From Pseudomonas synxantha (GTDB lineage Bacteria; Pseudomonadota; Gammaproteobacteria; Pseudomonadales; Pseudomonadaceae): 64,000 nt of DNA. The stretch lies in contig NZ_LT629786.1 of NCBI RefSeq assembly GCF_900105675.1, positions 372,001 through 436,000 of the forward strand, in the 5' to 3' direction. The notes beneath the pieces are model-generated. The model ran no database searches, was not told where the DNA came from, and saw only the letters and a program-made list of their open reading frames with translations. A program made the position numbers and the translations under genes. Positions 11,745 to 20,632 of this stretch are shown one piece after another; the first letter of the stretch is position 1, and every line of letters starts with the position of its first letter.

Positions 11745-11814
11745 GCTAGCGTCATTAAATTGAATTAGTTGAGTTCGCAGTGGTCGGCTCAAACTTTTAT
11801 TGCGAGGAACCTGC

Positions 11815-13242
11815 ATGTCCCAACCAGCCCAGAAACTTAGGCTCAGTGCCCTGATCGCCCTGGTCGTGGGTTCGATGATTGGCGGCGGGATCTTCTCGCT
11901 CCCGCAAAACATGGCGGCCCGTGCAGAAGTGGGCGCCGTGCTGATTGGCTGGGCAATCACGGCGGTCGGCATGTTGACCCTGGCCTTTGTGTTCCAGACC
12001 TTGGCCAACCGCAAACCGGAACTGGACTCCGGGGTGTACGCCTACGCCAAGGCCGGTTTTGGCGATTACATGGGGTTTTCATCCGCCTGGGGTTACTGGA
12101 TCAGCGCGTGGATGGGCAACGTCGGTTATTTCGTGTTGCTGTTCAGCACCCTGGGTTACTTTTTTCCGGCGTTCGGCCAGGGTAATACACCGCTGGCCAT
12201 TGGTTGTGCATCGCTGTTGCTGTGGGCGGTGCATTTCCTGGTGATGCGCGGGATCAAGGAGGCGGCGTTTATCAACCAGGTCACCACGGTGGCGAAGATT
12301 GTGCCGCTATTGATGTTTATCGTGATCGCCGCCGTCGCGTTCAAGGCGGATATCTTCACCCGCGACATCTGGGGCCTGGGTAACCCGCAGATGGATAGCG
12401 TGGTCGAGCAGGTGCGCCACATGATGCTGGTTACGGTGTTTGTGTTTATCGGCATCGAAGGCGCCAGCGTGTACTCGGCGCGGGCCGAGAAACGCTCGGA
12501 TGTAGGCCGCGCCACGGTGATTGGTTTCCTGGGCGTGCTGGCGCTGTTGGTGCTGGTGAATGTGCTGTCCCTGGGCATCATGAGCCAGCCGCAATTGGCG
12601 CAGTTGCAGAACCCTTCTCTGGCGGGCGTGCTGGAACACATCGTCGGGCCCTGGGGCGCGGTATTGATCAGTATCGGCCTGGCGGTTTCGCTGCTCGGGG
12701 CGTTGCTTTCATGGGCGCTGCTCTGCGCGGAAATCCTCTATGCCACTGCCCACGACAAGACCATGCCGGCGTTCCTGAAAAAGGAAAATGCCAATCAGGT
12801 GCCGGTTAACGCGTTGTGGCTGACCAATGTGATGATCCAGGCGTTCCTGGTGATCACGCTGTTTTCGGCCAGCACCTACACCACCCTGATCTACCTGGCG
12901 TCGTCGATGATCCTGGTGCCCTACCTGTGGTCGGCGGCCTATGCGGTGTTGTTGAGCGGGCGCGGCGAGACCTATGCCGGCGCCCAGCGCCAGCGCATGA
13001 AAGACTTGGCAGTGGGGCTGATTGCCCTCGGCTATGCAGTATGGCTGTTGTACGCCGGGGGCTTGAAGTATTTGCTGTTGTCGGCGCTGCTGTATGCCCC
13101 GGGTGTGATCCTGTTCGCTCAGGCCAAGCGCGAGCAAGGCCAACCCTTGTTTACCCACGTGGAAAAAGGCATTTTCAGCTGCGTGATCGCGGGCGCCGGG
13201 TTGGCGGCATACGGGTTGTATAGCGGGGTATTGTCGTTGTGA
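11815..13242 (+). CDS. Second ArcD-type arginine/ornithine antiporter
   Basis: A 475-aa APC-superfamily exchanger, identical to the divergent ArcD over long stretches ([36 protein letters not shown]). It is probably another basic amino acid/diamine antiporter, but the exact substrate pair cannot be read from sequence. The start MSQPAQKLRL has GAGG 6 bp upstream; a TTG 15 bp earlier is less likely. It is transcribed away from the arc operon and overlaps the next gene by 4 bp (GTGA), so it forms a transcription unit with a DNA glycosylase. Confidence 0.9.
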   Translation: MSQPAQKLRLSALIALVVGSMIGGGIFSLPQNMAARAEVGAVLIGWAITAVGMLTLAFVFQTLANRKPELDSGVYAYAKAGFGDYMGFSSAWGYWISAWMGNVGYFVLLFSTLGYFFPAFGQGNTPLAIGCASLLLWAVHFLVMRGIKEAAFINQVTTVAKIVPLLMFIVIAAVAFKADIFTRDIWGLGNPQMDSVVEQVRHMMLVTVFVFIGIEGASVYSARAEKRSDVGRATVIGFLGVLALLVLVNVLSLGIMSQPQLAQLQNPSLAGVLEHIVGPWGAVLISIGLAVSLLGALLSWALLCAEILYATAHDKTMPAFLKKENANQVPVNALWLTNVMIQAFLVITLFSASTYTTLIYLASSMILVPYLWSAAYAVLLSGRGETYAGAQRQRMKDLAVGLIALGYAVWLLYAGGLKYLLLSALLYAPGVILFAQAKREQGQPLFTHVEKGIFSCVIAGAGLAAYGLYSGVLSL

Positions 13243-14102
13243 GATTGGCGTATCAGCCGCCCTACGATTGGGCGGCAATGTTGGCGTTTTTGTCAGCTCG
13301 AGCCATCAATGGATTAGAAATCGTTGAGGCTGGCGCGTACCGGCGCAGCATCAGCGTGAACGGGCAACTGGGTTGGCTCAGCGTGGCGCCGGGCGCCGGC
13401 GATTGGCTGGAGGTGGGCGTCGAGTTTCCTGACGCGGCGGCCCTGCCCAAGATCGAGCGACGCCTGCGGGCCATGTTCGACCTGAATGCCAACCCCGAGC
13501 TGATTAATGCCCAATTGGCTGGCGACCCGTTGATGGCACAACTGGTTGCGGCCCGTCCTGGCCTGCGCGTGCCCGGGGCCTGGGACGGGCTGGAGCTGGC
13601 GATTCGTGCGGTGCTTGGCCAGCAGATTACAGTGGTGGCGGCCATTCGCCTGGCGGGCAAGCTGGTGGCGCAGTATGGCCAGCCGCTGCACACCCCATAC
13701 GCCGGTATCACCCATGTTTTCCCGACACCCGAAGTGCTGGCGGCGGCAGACCTGGCGACCCTGGGCATGCCCAAGGCGCGAGGCCGTACCTTGTCTGCCG
13801 TGGCCCAGGCAGTGTTGGATGACCCCCAGGTGTTCCAACCCAAGGCCAGCCTCAAGGACGGCGTTGCGCGGTTGGTGGCGTTGCCGGGGATTGGCGACTG
13901 GACCGCGCAGTATATCGCCATGCGCCAGTTGCGCGAAGCGGATGCGTTTGCATCAGGGGATATCGGTTTGATCAATGCGCTAGCGGCGCTGGAGGGTGGG
14001 CCGGTGTCGGCGCGACAGCTGCTGGCCCGGGCCGAGGCGTGGAGACCGTTGAGGGCGTATGCGGCGCAGCATCTGTGGACGTCGTTGAGTCGGGGGGATT
14101 GA
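13239..14102 (+). CDS. alkA: AlkA-type DNA-3-methyladenine glycosylase II
   Basis: Removes alkylated bases from DNA in base excision repair. It is 287 aa, close to E. coli AlkA. An N-terminal TBP-like half is followed by the HhH-GPD half: hairpin LPGIGDWTAQYIAMR and the catalytic aspartate D241 in ASGDIGLINAL, matching AlkA D238. It starts with GTG overlapping the stop of the upstream antiporter gene (GTGA), implying translational coupling. No Ada methyltransferase domain is fused. Confidence 0.9.
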   Translation: MRLAYQPPYDWAAMLAFLSARAINGLEIVEAGAYRRSISVNGQLGWLSVAPGAGDWLEVGVEFPDAAALPKIERRLRAMFDLNANPELINAQLAGDPLMAQLVAARPGLRVPGAWDGLELAIRAVLGQQITVVAAIRLAGKLVAQYGQPLHTPYAGITHVFPTPEVLAAADLATLGMPKARGRTLSAVAQAVLDDPQVFQPKASLKDGVARLVALPGIGDWTAQYIAMRQLREADAFASGDIGLINALAALEGGPVSARQLLARAEAWRPLRAYAAQHLWTSLSRGD

Positions 14103-14120
14103 TGGTGGCTGTACTGGCCT

Positions 14121-14194
14121 CATCGGGGGCAAGCCCCCTCCCACTTTTGAATTTATTCACAAATCAAATGGGAGAGGGGGCTTGCCCCCGATGG
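14121..14194. repeat. REP pair in outward-facing order
   Basis: CATCGGGGGCAAGCCCCC and its inverse GGGGGCTTGCCCCCGATG flank only about 35 bp. The orientation is swapped relative to most pairs here. It lies between the convergent alkA and CoA-transferase genes. Confidence 0.9.
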
Positions 14195-14205
14195 CGATCT
14201 TCAGT

Positions 14206-15555
14206 TCACCACTGAGGCCGGTGCGCGCCCAATTCTCCAGCCGGTAAATCCCACTGCAACGGCGTGCCACTGATGCTCAGCGGCGCCAGCAACCGATGGG
14301 CCTGCCCCCACGCCGTCTGCTCCACCACCAAACCCTGATCGCCTGGCTCTTCGGCACGCAACGCCGCTTGTACCGGCACTTGCCCTGCCTCCACCAGCAA
14401 TTTCGCCGTACGCGCCAATGACAAGCGCGCCGAGCCACCGCGGCCGGATGCCAGGCGTTCGCCCAAGGCCCGGATCGCACTGGCAGCCATCAGGTAGCCG
14501 GTGGCGTGATCCAGCGCCTGCACTGGCAGCGGCACGGGCTTGTCCGTCCGCTTCCAGGCCATGCCCGCCTCGGCAATGCCGCTGCTCATCTGTACCAGGC
14601 TGTCGAAGCCGCGACGGTTGCGCCATGGGCCGCTCCAGCCGTAGGCGTTGAGGCTGACGTCGATCAACCCGGGGGCGAGGTCTTGTAGTTCGCCGATGGT
14701 GTAGCCCAATCGTTCCAGAGCATCGGCGCGGTAACCGTGGAACAGCACGTCAGCATCCTTGAGCAAGGCTTCGAATACCTGTCGACCCTCGGAGCTTTTC
14801 AAGTCAAGGCGTGCGCAGCGCTTGCCCAGGGTCATTTCCGGCACCACGCCGGGTTCGTTCCAGGTCGGCGAATCGATGCGCAGTACATCGGCACCCAACC
14901 CGGCGAGGAAACGACTGGCCACCGGGCCGGCCAATACGCGGGTCAAGTCCAGCACCTTGATACCGGCCAGCGGGCGCGCAGGCGAACCGAGCCAGGGTTT
15001 GTCGGTGCGGCTTTCGAAAACCTTGCGCTGTATCAGCGCTTCACTGTTTACCGCCAAGCCTTGTGGATGCTGCTGCCAGGCTTGCCACCCACGCATCTGC
15101 GCGGCGCAACCGCCGGCGTCGACAATGGCCTGTTCCAGCTCGGCGGCGTTCCATGCCGCGACTTTGGTTGCCATTTCGGCGCGGTCGGCCACAGGCCCCA
15201 GCACCCGCTCGGCCGCTGCACGGTGATGGGGCGCGTTGGTGTGCAAGCGAATCCAGCCATCGGCGCTGGCGTAGTCGCCGGCCACCGGGTCCCACAGCGG
15301 CGGCACTTGCCAACCCACGGGGCGAATTGAAGAAGAGAACCACAAGGAGGCCAGGCGCCGGTCCACGCTGACATTGGGCAAACGCCCGGTCTGCTGCTGG
15401 AGCAACTGGGCGATGGCCTGGCCGGCGGCGCCGATGCTGGCAGCGGCCAGGTCGGTGACGGCGAAGGCCGAGGGCAGGGCCCCGGTTTCGGTCATGGCTA
15501 TTGCTGCGTGTGGTAAATCGAGTGCGGCTTGGATGGGAGTCAGCAGGTCAGTCAT
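14206..15555 (-). CDS. Family III (CaiB/BaiF-type) CoA-transferase
   Basis: Predicted to move coenzyme A between organic acids by the formyl-CoA-transferase mechanism; acceptor and donor are unknown. It is 449 aa with the family core LDLTRVLAGPVASRFLAGLGADVLRI in the middle instead of at the N-terminus, preceded by about 190 residues that look like a partial duplicate domain. Start ATG with GGAGG 7 bp upstream (a TTG just before is rejected). Single gene, convergent with alkA, upstream end facing the histidine kinase gene. Confidence 0.85.
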   Translation of the reverse strand: MTDLLTPIQAALDLPHAAIAMTETGALPSAFAVTDLAAASIGAAGQAIAQLLQQQTGRLPNVSVDRRLASLWFSSSIRPVGWQVPPLWDPVAGDYASADGWIRLHTNAPHHRAAAERVLGPVADRAEMATKVAAWNAAELEQAIVDAGGCAAQMRGWQAWQQHPQGLAVNSEALIQRKVFESRTDKPWLGSPARPLAGIKVLDLTRVLAGPVASRFLAGLGADVLRIDSPTWNEPGVVPEMTLGKRCARLDLKSSEGRQVFEALLKDADVLFHGYRADALERLGYTIGELQDLAPGLIDVSLNAYGWSGPWRNRRGFDSLVQMSSGIAEAGMAWKRTDKPVPLPVQALDHATGYLMAASAIRALGERLASGRGGSARLSLARTAKLLVEAGQVPVQAALRAEEPGDQGLVVEQTAWGQAHRLLAPLSISGTPLQWDLPAGELGAHRPQW

Positions 15556-15595
15556 CAAAGGCCCTCCGTAAGAGAAGGGCCACTATAGAAGATCT

Positions 15596-16939
15596 TCACA
15601 CAGCTGTGACAACGCCGGGTTCCAGCGGCAGATCGATACTGGCGACAAAACCGCCGTCAGGGTGATTGGCCAGAATCAGGTTGCCGCCATGGCGCTCGGC
15701 GGCGCGACGGGCGATGGCCAGGCCCAGCCCATGGCCCTGGGCAACCTGGCCGGGGGCGCGGTAGAACGGCTCGCCGAGTTGGCTCAGGTGCTCGGCTTCA
15801 ACGCCGGGGCCGTGGTCACGCACGCTGATCAGAATGCGCCCGCCTTGGTGCTGGGCCTGCAATTCAATCGGTTGGCCGACGGGATTGAAGCGTTGGGCAT
15901 TGCGCAGCAGGTTATCCACGGCGCGTTCGATCATGGTCGGCCAGCCTTTGAGGTACAGGTCGGCTTCGGTGGTGAGGTGCACCATCTGGTCCGGCGCGCC
16001 GAGTTGGGCGTCCTTTTGCAGGGTCTTGAGCAGCGGGTTGAGGTCGATGTCTTCGGCGCTGGCGTTGTCGGCATCGACCCGCGCCAGTACCAGGATCTCG
16101 CTGATCAAGGCTTCCAGGCGGTCGCATTCGCGGGTCAGGCGTGGCCAGAGTTTCTCCCGCTCCTCGGGGCTCGCACGTTCGGCCAGGGCCAGGGCGATCC
16201 GCAAGCGCGCCAGCGGCGAACGCAGCTCGTGGGACACATCACGCAGCAATTGGCGCTGGCTGCCGATCAGGCTTTGCAGGCGCGCACCCATGCGGTTGAA
16301 GTCGGTGGCCAACACACCGAACTCGTCACGCCGATTGGCCAATTGCGCCAGGCTGTTTTGCTGATAAGTGGCTTGCCCCAGATCATGCACTGCGCCGCGC
16401 AGGCGGCTGAGTGGGCGGGTGATGGACAGCGTCACCAGCAGGCTGAACAGGGTCAGCACCACCAGGGCAATCGCCAGGGCACTGAACGGCCACAACAGGC
16501 TGCTACGGTGCCAGGCATCTAGCTCGGGGTGAGGAATGCGGTAGATCAACAGGTAGGTGTCGCCGGTTTTGTCGCTGGTGTACTCGGCCGTCAGACGTCG
16601 CCAGGGTAGGTGGCCGTCCTGGCTGTCATTCTGCCGGGCCTCGAAGGCGGCGGCGCGGCGCGGGAAGGTGCCGCGCACCACCGGCTCGCCGCTTTCGTTG
16701 AGTACTTGCACGTCGATGTGGTACTGGCGTTTGCGTTGTTGCAGCAAGTCCTGGGCGGCGTCCTCGCCCTGGGCTTCGTAGAGTTGGGTCCACTCCTGCG
16801 CCAGGTTGTTGAGGCCGGGGTGGCGGCTGAGAATCCAGGCGTCCTGGTTGAGCATATGTCCGAGCAGGATCGACAAGCCGGCAACCAGGGCGATGGCCAG
16901 CCAGAAACTTGCCAGGATACGCCAGAACAATGAACGCAC
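15596..16939 (-). CDS. CpxA-like envelope-stress sensor histidine kinase
   Basis: Inner-membrane sensor kinase, 447 aa. TM1 is about 7-27; a periplasmic sensor (about 28-160) follows, then TM2 about 165-190, HAMP domain, HisKA with phospho-acceptor H237 in RDVSHELRSPLARL, and HATPase with NLLRNAQRF, DHGPG and GHGLGLAI. The H-box wording is that of the CpxA group. GTG start with GAGG 7 bp upstream. It lies downstream of the response regulator and the Spy-like gene, separated from the latter by an intercistronic hairpin, so its level may be set by read-through. Confidence 0.88.
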   Translation of the reverse strand: MRSLFWRILASFWLAIALVAGLSILLGHMLNQDAWILSRHPGLNNLAQEWTQLYEAQGEDAAQDLLQQRKRQYHIDVQVLNESGEPVVRGTFPRRAAAFEARQNDSQDGHLPWRRLTAEYTSDKTGDTYLLIYRIPHPELDAWHRSSLLWPFSALAIALVVLTLFSLLVTLSITRPLSRLRGAVHDLGQATYQQNSLAQLANRRDEFGVLATDFNRMGARLQSLIGSQRQLLRDVSHELRSPLARLRIALALAERASPEEREKLWPRLTRECDRLEALISEILVLARVDADNASAEDIDLNPLLKTLQKDAQLGAPDQMVHLTTEADLYLKGWPTMIERAVDNLLRNAQRFNPVGQPIELQAQHQGGRILISVRDHGPGVEAEHLSQLGEPFYRAPGQVAQGHGLGLAIARRAAERHGGNLILANHPDGGFVASIDLPLEPGVVTAV

Positions 16940-16954
16940 AGGAAACCCTCAAAC

Positions 16955-16986
16955 AGGAAAAGCCCAGCGGCGTGAACCACTGGGCT
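16955..16986 (-). terminator. Intrinsic terminator/attenuator between spy-like gene and histidine kinase
   Basis: On the minus strand AGCCCAG and CTGGGCT form a 7-bp stem with a 12-base loop, followed by TTTTCCTGTTT. It would partly end transcripts after the Spy-like gene, giving more chaperone than kinase. Confidence 0.65.
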
Positions 16987-17006
16987 GTAGAGATGAAGCT
17001 AGAGCA

Positions 17007-17468
17007 TTATTGCGCTTTTTGCGCCTGCTGGGCTTTCCAGGCCTGGAATTCCTTCCACTCGGCGCGGCGCTCGGCTTGCTTCTTGACGATCTCGTCGTAC
17101 TTCTTCTGTTGGTCGGGCTTGAGCACGGCACGGATATCGGCCTGGGTTTTCTGCTTGTCGGCGGCGATTTCGTCCTGCATGGCTTTCTGGTCGGCGGCCG
17201 GCAGTTTGTCCAGGTACTTCTTGACCAGGTCTTTGCGAGCGTGCCATTGGTCACCCATCAGCTTGCGGACCTGTTCGCGTTGTTCCTTGCTCAAGTCCAG
17301 TTGGCTGAACGGGCCACCTTTGCCACGCGGACCATGTTCACCACCGTGACCCGGGCCACCCATCATGTGGCCGGAAGGTTCGCCCATTGGGCCTGGGCCT
17401 TCTGGCATGGCCATGGCAACGGTAGGCAGGGCAGCGGCGAGCATCAAAGCGATAAGGGTCTTGCGCAT
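17007..17468 (-). CDS. Spy/CpxP-family periplasmic LTXXQ protein
   Basis: Small periplasmic helical protein of 153 aa with signal peptide MRKTLIALMLAAALPTVAMA, a Gly/His/Met-rich linker (about 21-50, MGGPGHGGEHGPRG, possibly metal binding), and two LTXXQ-like motifs, LSKEQ and LKPDQ, typical of Spy/CpxP. Such proteins act as envelope chaperones and as negative regulators of CpxA-type kinases. It lies between the response regulator and kinase genes, supporting a feedback role. Confidence 0.85.
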   Translation of the reverse strand: MRKTLIALMLAAALPTVAMAMPEGPGPMGEPSGHMMGGPGHGGEHGPRGKGGPFSQLDLSKEQREQVRKLMGDQWHARKDLVKKYLDKLPAADQKAMQDEIAADKQKTQADIRAVLKPDQQKKYDEIVKKQAERRAEWKEFQAWKAQQAQKAQ

Positions 17469-17571
17469 GGTGATTCTCCTGTCTCTATTCCGGTGAGTCC
17501 GGATGTGAGTAGATTAGGGAGATCAAGGTCAGCCGCCGTCAGCAGAGGGTAAAGATTTGGTAAGGCTGCCT

Positions 17572-18249
17572 CTAGAGGCTGTAGTAGTACCCGCGACTGC
17601 GCAACGCGACGATGCGTGGCCGACCATCCGGGTGCGGGCCGATTTTCTTGCGCAGGTTGCTGACGTGCATGTCCAGGCTGCGATCGTAGAGTGTCAGCTT
17701 GCGGCCCAGGGCGATCTGCGCCAGTTCCTGTTTGTCCAGAGGCTCGCCGGGTTGGCGCAACAGGGCTTCGAGCAGGCGACTTTCGGAAACAGTGAGGGTG
17801 AATTCCTGCTCATCGATACTGACTACGCCGCGCACCGGGCTGAAGCACAGGTCGCCCAGTTCCAGCTGGGTCGACACCGCGGCCGGGTGGCTGCGGCGCA
17901 ATACCGCGCGCAGGCGCGCCGTCAATTCGCGTGGATCGCAGGGCTTGGCCAGGTAGTCGTCGGCCCCCAGCTCCAGGCCGAGGATGCGGTCCAGGGGTTC
18001 GCCCCGGGCCGAGAGCATCAGCACCGGCAACTCCGGGTGGTCGTTGCGCAATTGCTTGAGCAGTTCCAGGCCGCTGCCGTCGGGCAGCATCACATCGAGC
18101 ACCACCGCCGCCGGGGCGGCCTCGGCCAATGCTCTGCGGGCGCTCAAGCCGTCGTGGCAGGCGCGCACCTGGAAGCCTTCCTGGCTCAACCAACTGGTCA
18201 GCAGCTCACAGAGCTCCTGGTCATCATCTATCAGTAACAGCTCGCTCAT
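17572..18249 (-). CDS. CpxR-like OmpR-family response regulator
   Basis: A 225-aa response regulator with receiver domain (about 1-115; phospho-acceptor D52 in VVLDVMLPDGSG, acidic cluster IDDD near the N-terminus, conserved lysine in YLAKP) and a winged-helix DNA-binding domain (about 125-225, ending SNLRKKIGPHPDGRPRIVALRSRGYYY). The sequence pattern is CpxR-like. It is expressed with the upstream membrane protein (7-bp gap) and works with the kinase encoded downstream. Confidence 0.9.
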   Translation of the reverse strand: MSELLLIDDDQELCELLTSWLSQEGFQVRACHDGLSARRALAEAAPAAVVLDVMLPDGSGLELLKQLRNDHPELPVLMLSARGEPLDRILGLELGADDYLAKPCDPRELTARLRAVLRRSHPAAVSTQLELGDLCFSPVRGVVSIDEQEFTLTVSESRLLEALLRQPGEPLDKQELAQIALGRKLTLYDRSLDMHVSNLRKKIGPHPDGRPRIVALRSRGYYYSL

Positions 18250-18256
18250 GACTCAC

Positions 18257-18664
18257 TCAATTTAGCCATTGTCGACGGCGACGATGCCCACCGCTGGCGA
18301 AGATCCCACACAATAGGGCGATCAGCGCGACGGCCGCGCCGATGACGAACCACTGCTGCTGTTCGGTCAGCCAGCGGGTCAAGGCGCCGCCCTGTGTCTC
18401 TTTGAGTTGCTGGGCCAGGCGTTGGTTCTCTTGGCGCAAACGACTCAGTTGGACGCTTTCGCGGGCAGCGTCTGCGCTTTGCAGTTGCTTGCCCAGTGCT
18501 TCACGCTGGCGTTCGCTTTCTTTCAAACGTTGCTGCAACTCGGTGACCTGGGCGTCGGCACTCAAGGACAAGGGCGCGGAACCGCCGCTGTACGAGGGCT
18601 CTTCAGCGTGGGCCGTAGCCCCGATCGTTAACACTGCCAACAGACACAACTGACGTAAGCGCAT
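18257..18664 (-). CDS. Secreted coiled-coil protein with C-terminal membrane anchor
   Basis: A 136-aa protein: signal peptide MRLRQLCLLAVLTIGATAHA, a coiled-coil region of about 60 residues rich in Leu/Gln/Glu heptads, then one hydrophobic segment (WFVIGAAVALIALLCGIFAS) and a basic tail. The layout resembles the C-terminal half of TIGR04211 SH3-domain proteins, without the SH3 part; this is a resemblance from memory only. AGGAG lies 5 bp before the ATG. It is the first gene of the CpxRA-like operon, suggesting an envelope role. Function unknown. Confidence 0.75.
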   Translation of the reverse strand: MRLRQLCLLAVLTIGATAHAEEPSYSGGSAPLSLSADAQVTELQQRLKESERQREALGKQLQSADAARESVQLSRLRQENQRLAQQLKETQGGALTRWLTEQQQWFVIGAAVALIALLCGIFASGGHRRRRQWLN

Positions 18665-18770
18665 CGGAACTCCTGATTCCACACGAATATTCAGAACGTT
18701 GTCGGCAGGTCACCGGGAATAATGAGCCATTGGCAGTGCGCCGAATCGATTTGGTTCGGCGCCGCCGGGC

Positions 18771-19070
18771 TCAAGGCAGGACTTGCTTGAACGGCTTGAT
18801 CACGACTTCGGCGTACACGCCGGCCGCGACATAAGGGTCTGCCTTGGCCCAGGCCTGGGCGTCGGCCAGGGAGGCGAACTCGGCGACGATCAAGCTACCG
18901 GTGAAACCGGCTTCGCCCGGGTCATTGCTGTCTACCGCAGGATGCGGCCCAGCCAGTACGATCCGGCCTTCGGCCTGCAGTTGTTTGAGGCGCTCGACAT
19001 GGGCCGGGCGCACGCTCAGGCGTTTTTCCAGCGAGTTGGCGGCGTCAGTGGCAATGATGGCGTAGAGCAT
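18771..19070 (-). CDS. yciI: YciI family protein
   Basis: A 99-aa ferredoxin-like-fold protein of the YciI family ([18 protein letters not shown], with the conserved HVERLK and [10 protein letters not shown] segments carrying the usual His and Asp). The exact reaction is not established. It starts at the ATG at 19070, one base after the stop of the preceding yciB gene, so both are co-transcribed. Length and gene order fit the conserved pseudomonad yciB-yciI pair. Confidence 0.9.
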   Translation of the reverse strand: MLYAIIATDAANSLEKRLSVRPAHVERLKQLQAEGRIVLAGPHPAVDSNDPGEAGFTGSLIVAEFASLADAQAWAKADPYVAAGVYAEVVIKPFKQVLP

Positions 19071-19071
19071 G

Positions 19072-19668
19072 TCAGTCCTCGGTTTTCGGCGTGGTAGGGG
19101 CGGTGTCATGCAGGTGACGCGACAGGTAGATACCCTGGCCGATCAGGAACAATACGGTCATGCCGAGGCTGCCGAACACTTTGAAGTCGACCCAGTAGTC
19201 CTGGAAGGTGAATGCCACGAACAGGTTGGCGGCACCGCAGAACAGGAAAAACACGATCCAGGCCACGTTCAGGCGCACCCATACCGGTTCCGGCAAGGTC
19301 AGCGCATGGCCCATGATGCGCTTGATCAGCAGGCGGTCACCGATAAAGTGACTGCCGATAAACACCAGCGCGAACAGCCAGTTGACCACCGGGGCTTTCC
19401 ATTTAAGGAAGGTTTCGCTGTGGAACGCCAGGGTCAGGCCGCCGAAGACCAGGCAGGCGATGAGCGTGAGCCATTGGCTTTTTTCCAGCTTGCGCTGGGA
19501 GATGAAGATGGCGCCGTAGACCACGATGGAACTGATGATCAGTACCGCGGTGGCGCTGTAGATGCCGCCGAACGACAGCTCGTGACCGGCGATTTCGATG
19601 ACCCTGGGGTCGAGTTTGGTAACGATGAAAAACAGCAACAGCGGGATGAAGTCGATGAATTGTTTCAC
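19072..19668 (-). CDS. yciB: Inner-membrane septation protein A (YciB/IspZ)
   Basis: Polytopic inner-membrane protein of 198 aa with 5-6 hydrophobic segments and the family start [15 protein letters not shown]. Members are linked to septum formation and envelope synthesis. GTG at 19668 fits the family length; the in-frame upstream codons are not supported by a ribosome site, and the one at GTG is itself weak. Divergent from the PHP gene, co-transcribed with yciI. Confidence 0.9.
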   Translation of the reverse strand: MKQFIDFIPLLLFFIVTKLDPRVIEIAGHELSFGGIYSATAVLIISSIVVYGAIFISQRKLEKSQWLTLIACLVFGGLTLAFHSETFLKWKAPVVNWLFALVFIGSHFIGDRLLIKRIMGHALTLPEPVWVRLNVAWIVFFLFCGAANLFVAFTFQDYWVDFKVFGSLGMTVLFLIGQGIYLSRHLHDTAPTTPKTED

Positions 19669-19755
19669 AGTAAGAGCCAGAAGCTGGATGTGGCGGCATA
19701 ATAACAAACATCCTTGGTTGCGATAGCGCCAGCTGACTTGAGGTTACATACCCAC

Positions 19756-20619
19756 GTGAATGTTGATTTGCACTGCCACAGCACGGCCTCCGACGGCGCC
19801 CTGGCGCCCGCGGTACTGGTTGCGCGGGCGTTTGAAAAAGGCGTGCGAGTCCTGTCGTTGACCGACCATGACACCCTCGAGGGCCTCGATGAAGCCCGTG
19901 ACGCCGCCCATTCCCTGGGCATGCAGTTGGTCAACGGCGTGGAGTTGTCGTGCACCTGGGGCGGTGCCACCATCCATGTGCTCGGCTACGGCTTCGACCA
20001 GCATGCCCCACCCCTGGTGGCCGCCATCGCCCAATTGCACGATGGCCGCTGGCTGCGGTCCGAAGAAATAAGCCGCAAGCTCAGCCTCAAAGGCATGCCC
20101 GGTGCCCTGGACGGTGCGCGCACTATCCAGCAGGAGCTGGGCGACAGTGGCAACGCACCGGCCCGTCCGCACTTTGCCGACTGGATGGTGCGTGAAGGCT
20201 ATGTCAAGGATCGCGCCGAGGCCTTTCGCAAATGGCTGGGCGCCGGCAAGTTAGGCGATGTGAAGCTGCATTGGCCGACCCTTGAAGACACCGTCGAGAC
20301 CCTGCGGGCCTCCGGGGCCTGGGTCAGCCTGGCGCATCCCTGGCATTACGATTTCACCCGCAGCAAGCGTCGCAAGCTGATCAGCGACTATATTGGAGCG
20401 GGCGGCCACGCGATCGAAGTGGTCAACGGGTATCAACCTGCCGAACAGGTCGGCAGCCTGGCGATTCTTGCCCGCGAATTTGGTCTGCTGGTCAGTGCCG
20501 GCAGTGATTTCCATGGCCCAGGCGGCTGGTCCGAGATTGGCGAGTATCGCCAGGTCCCGGAAGATCTGCCGCTGTTGTGGGGGCGATTCAAGCATGACCC
20601 CATTATTGCCACCGTCTGA
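19756..20619 (+). CDS. rnm: PHP-domain phosphoesterase, RNase AM / 3',5'-nucleoside bisphosphate phosphatase type (YciV)
   Basis: Metal-dependent PHP-family phosphoesterase, 287 aa from GTG at 19756. Metal-ligand motifs are visible: DLHCHSTASDG near the N-terminus, LTDHDTLEG, GVELSC, SLAHPWHY and SAGSDFHGPG. The E. coli relative trims 5' ends of rRNA and dephosphorylates pAp. A TTG 42 bp upstream is possible but would add a poorly conserved extension. It heads a plus-strand cluster with a YciO-type gene, scpA and scpB. Confidence 0.9.
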   Translation: MNVDLHCHSTASDGALAPAVLVARAFEKGVRVLSLTDHDTLEGLDEARDAAHSLGMQLVNGVELSCTWGGATIHVLGYGFDQHAPPLVAAIAQLHDGRWLRSEEISRKLSLKGMPGALDGARTIQQELGDSGNAPARPHFADWMVREGYVKDRAEAFRKWLGAGKLGDVKLHWPTLEDTVETLRASGAWVSLAHPWHYDFTRSKRRKLISDYIGAGGHAIEVVNGYQPAEQVGSLAILAREFGLLVSAGSDFHGPGGWSEIGEYRQVPEDLPLLWGRFKHDPIIATV

Positions 20620-20632
20620 ACAGGTAGAACAC

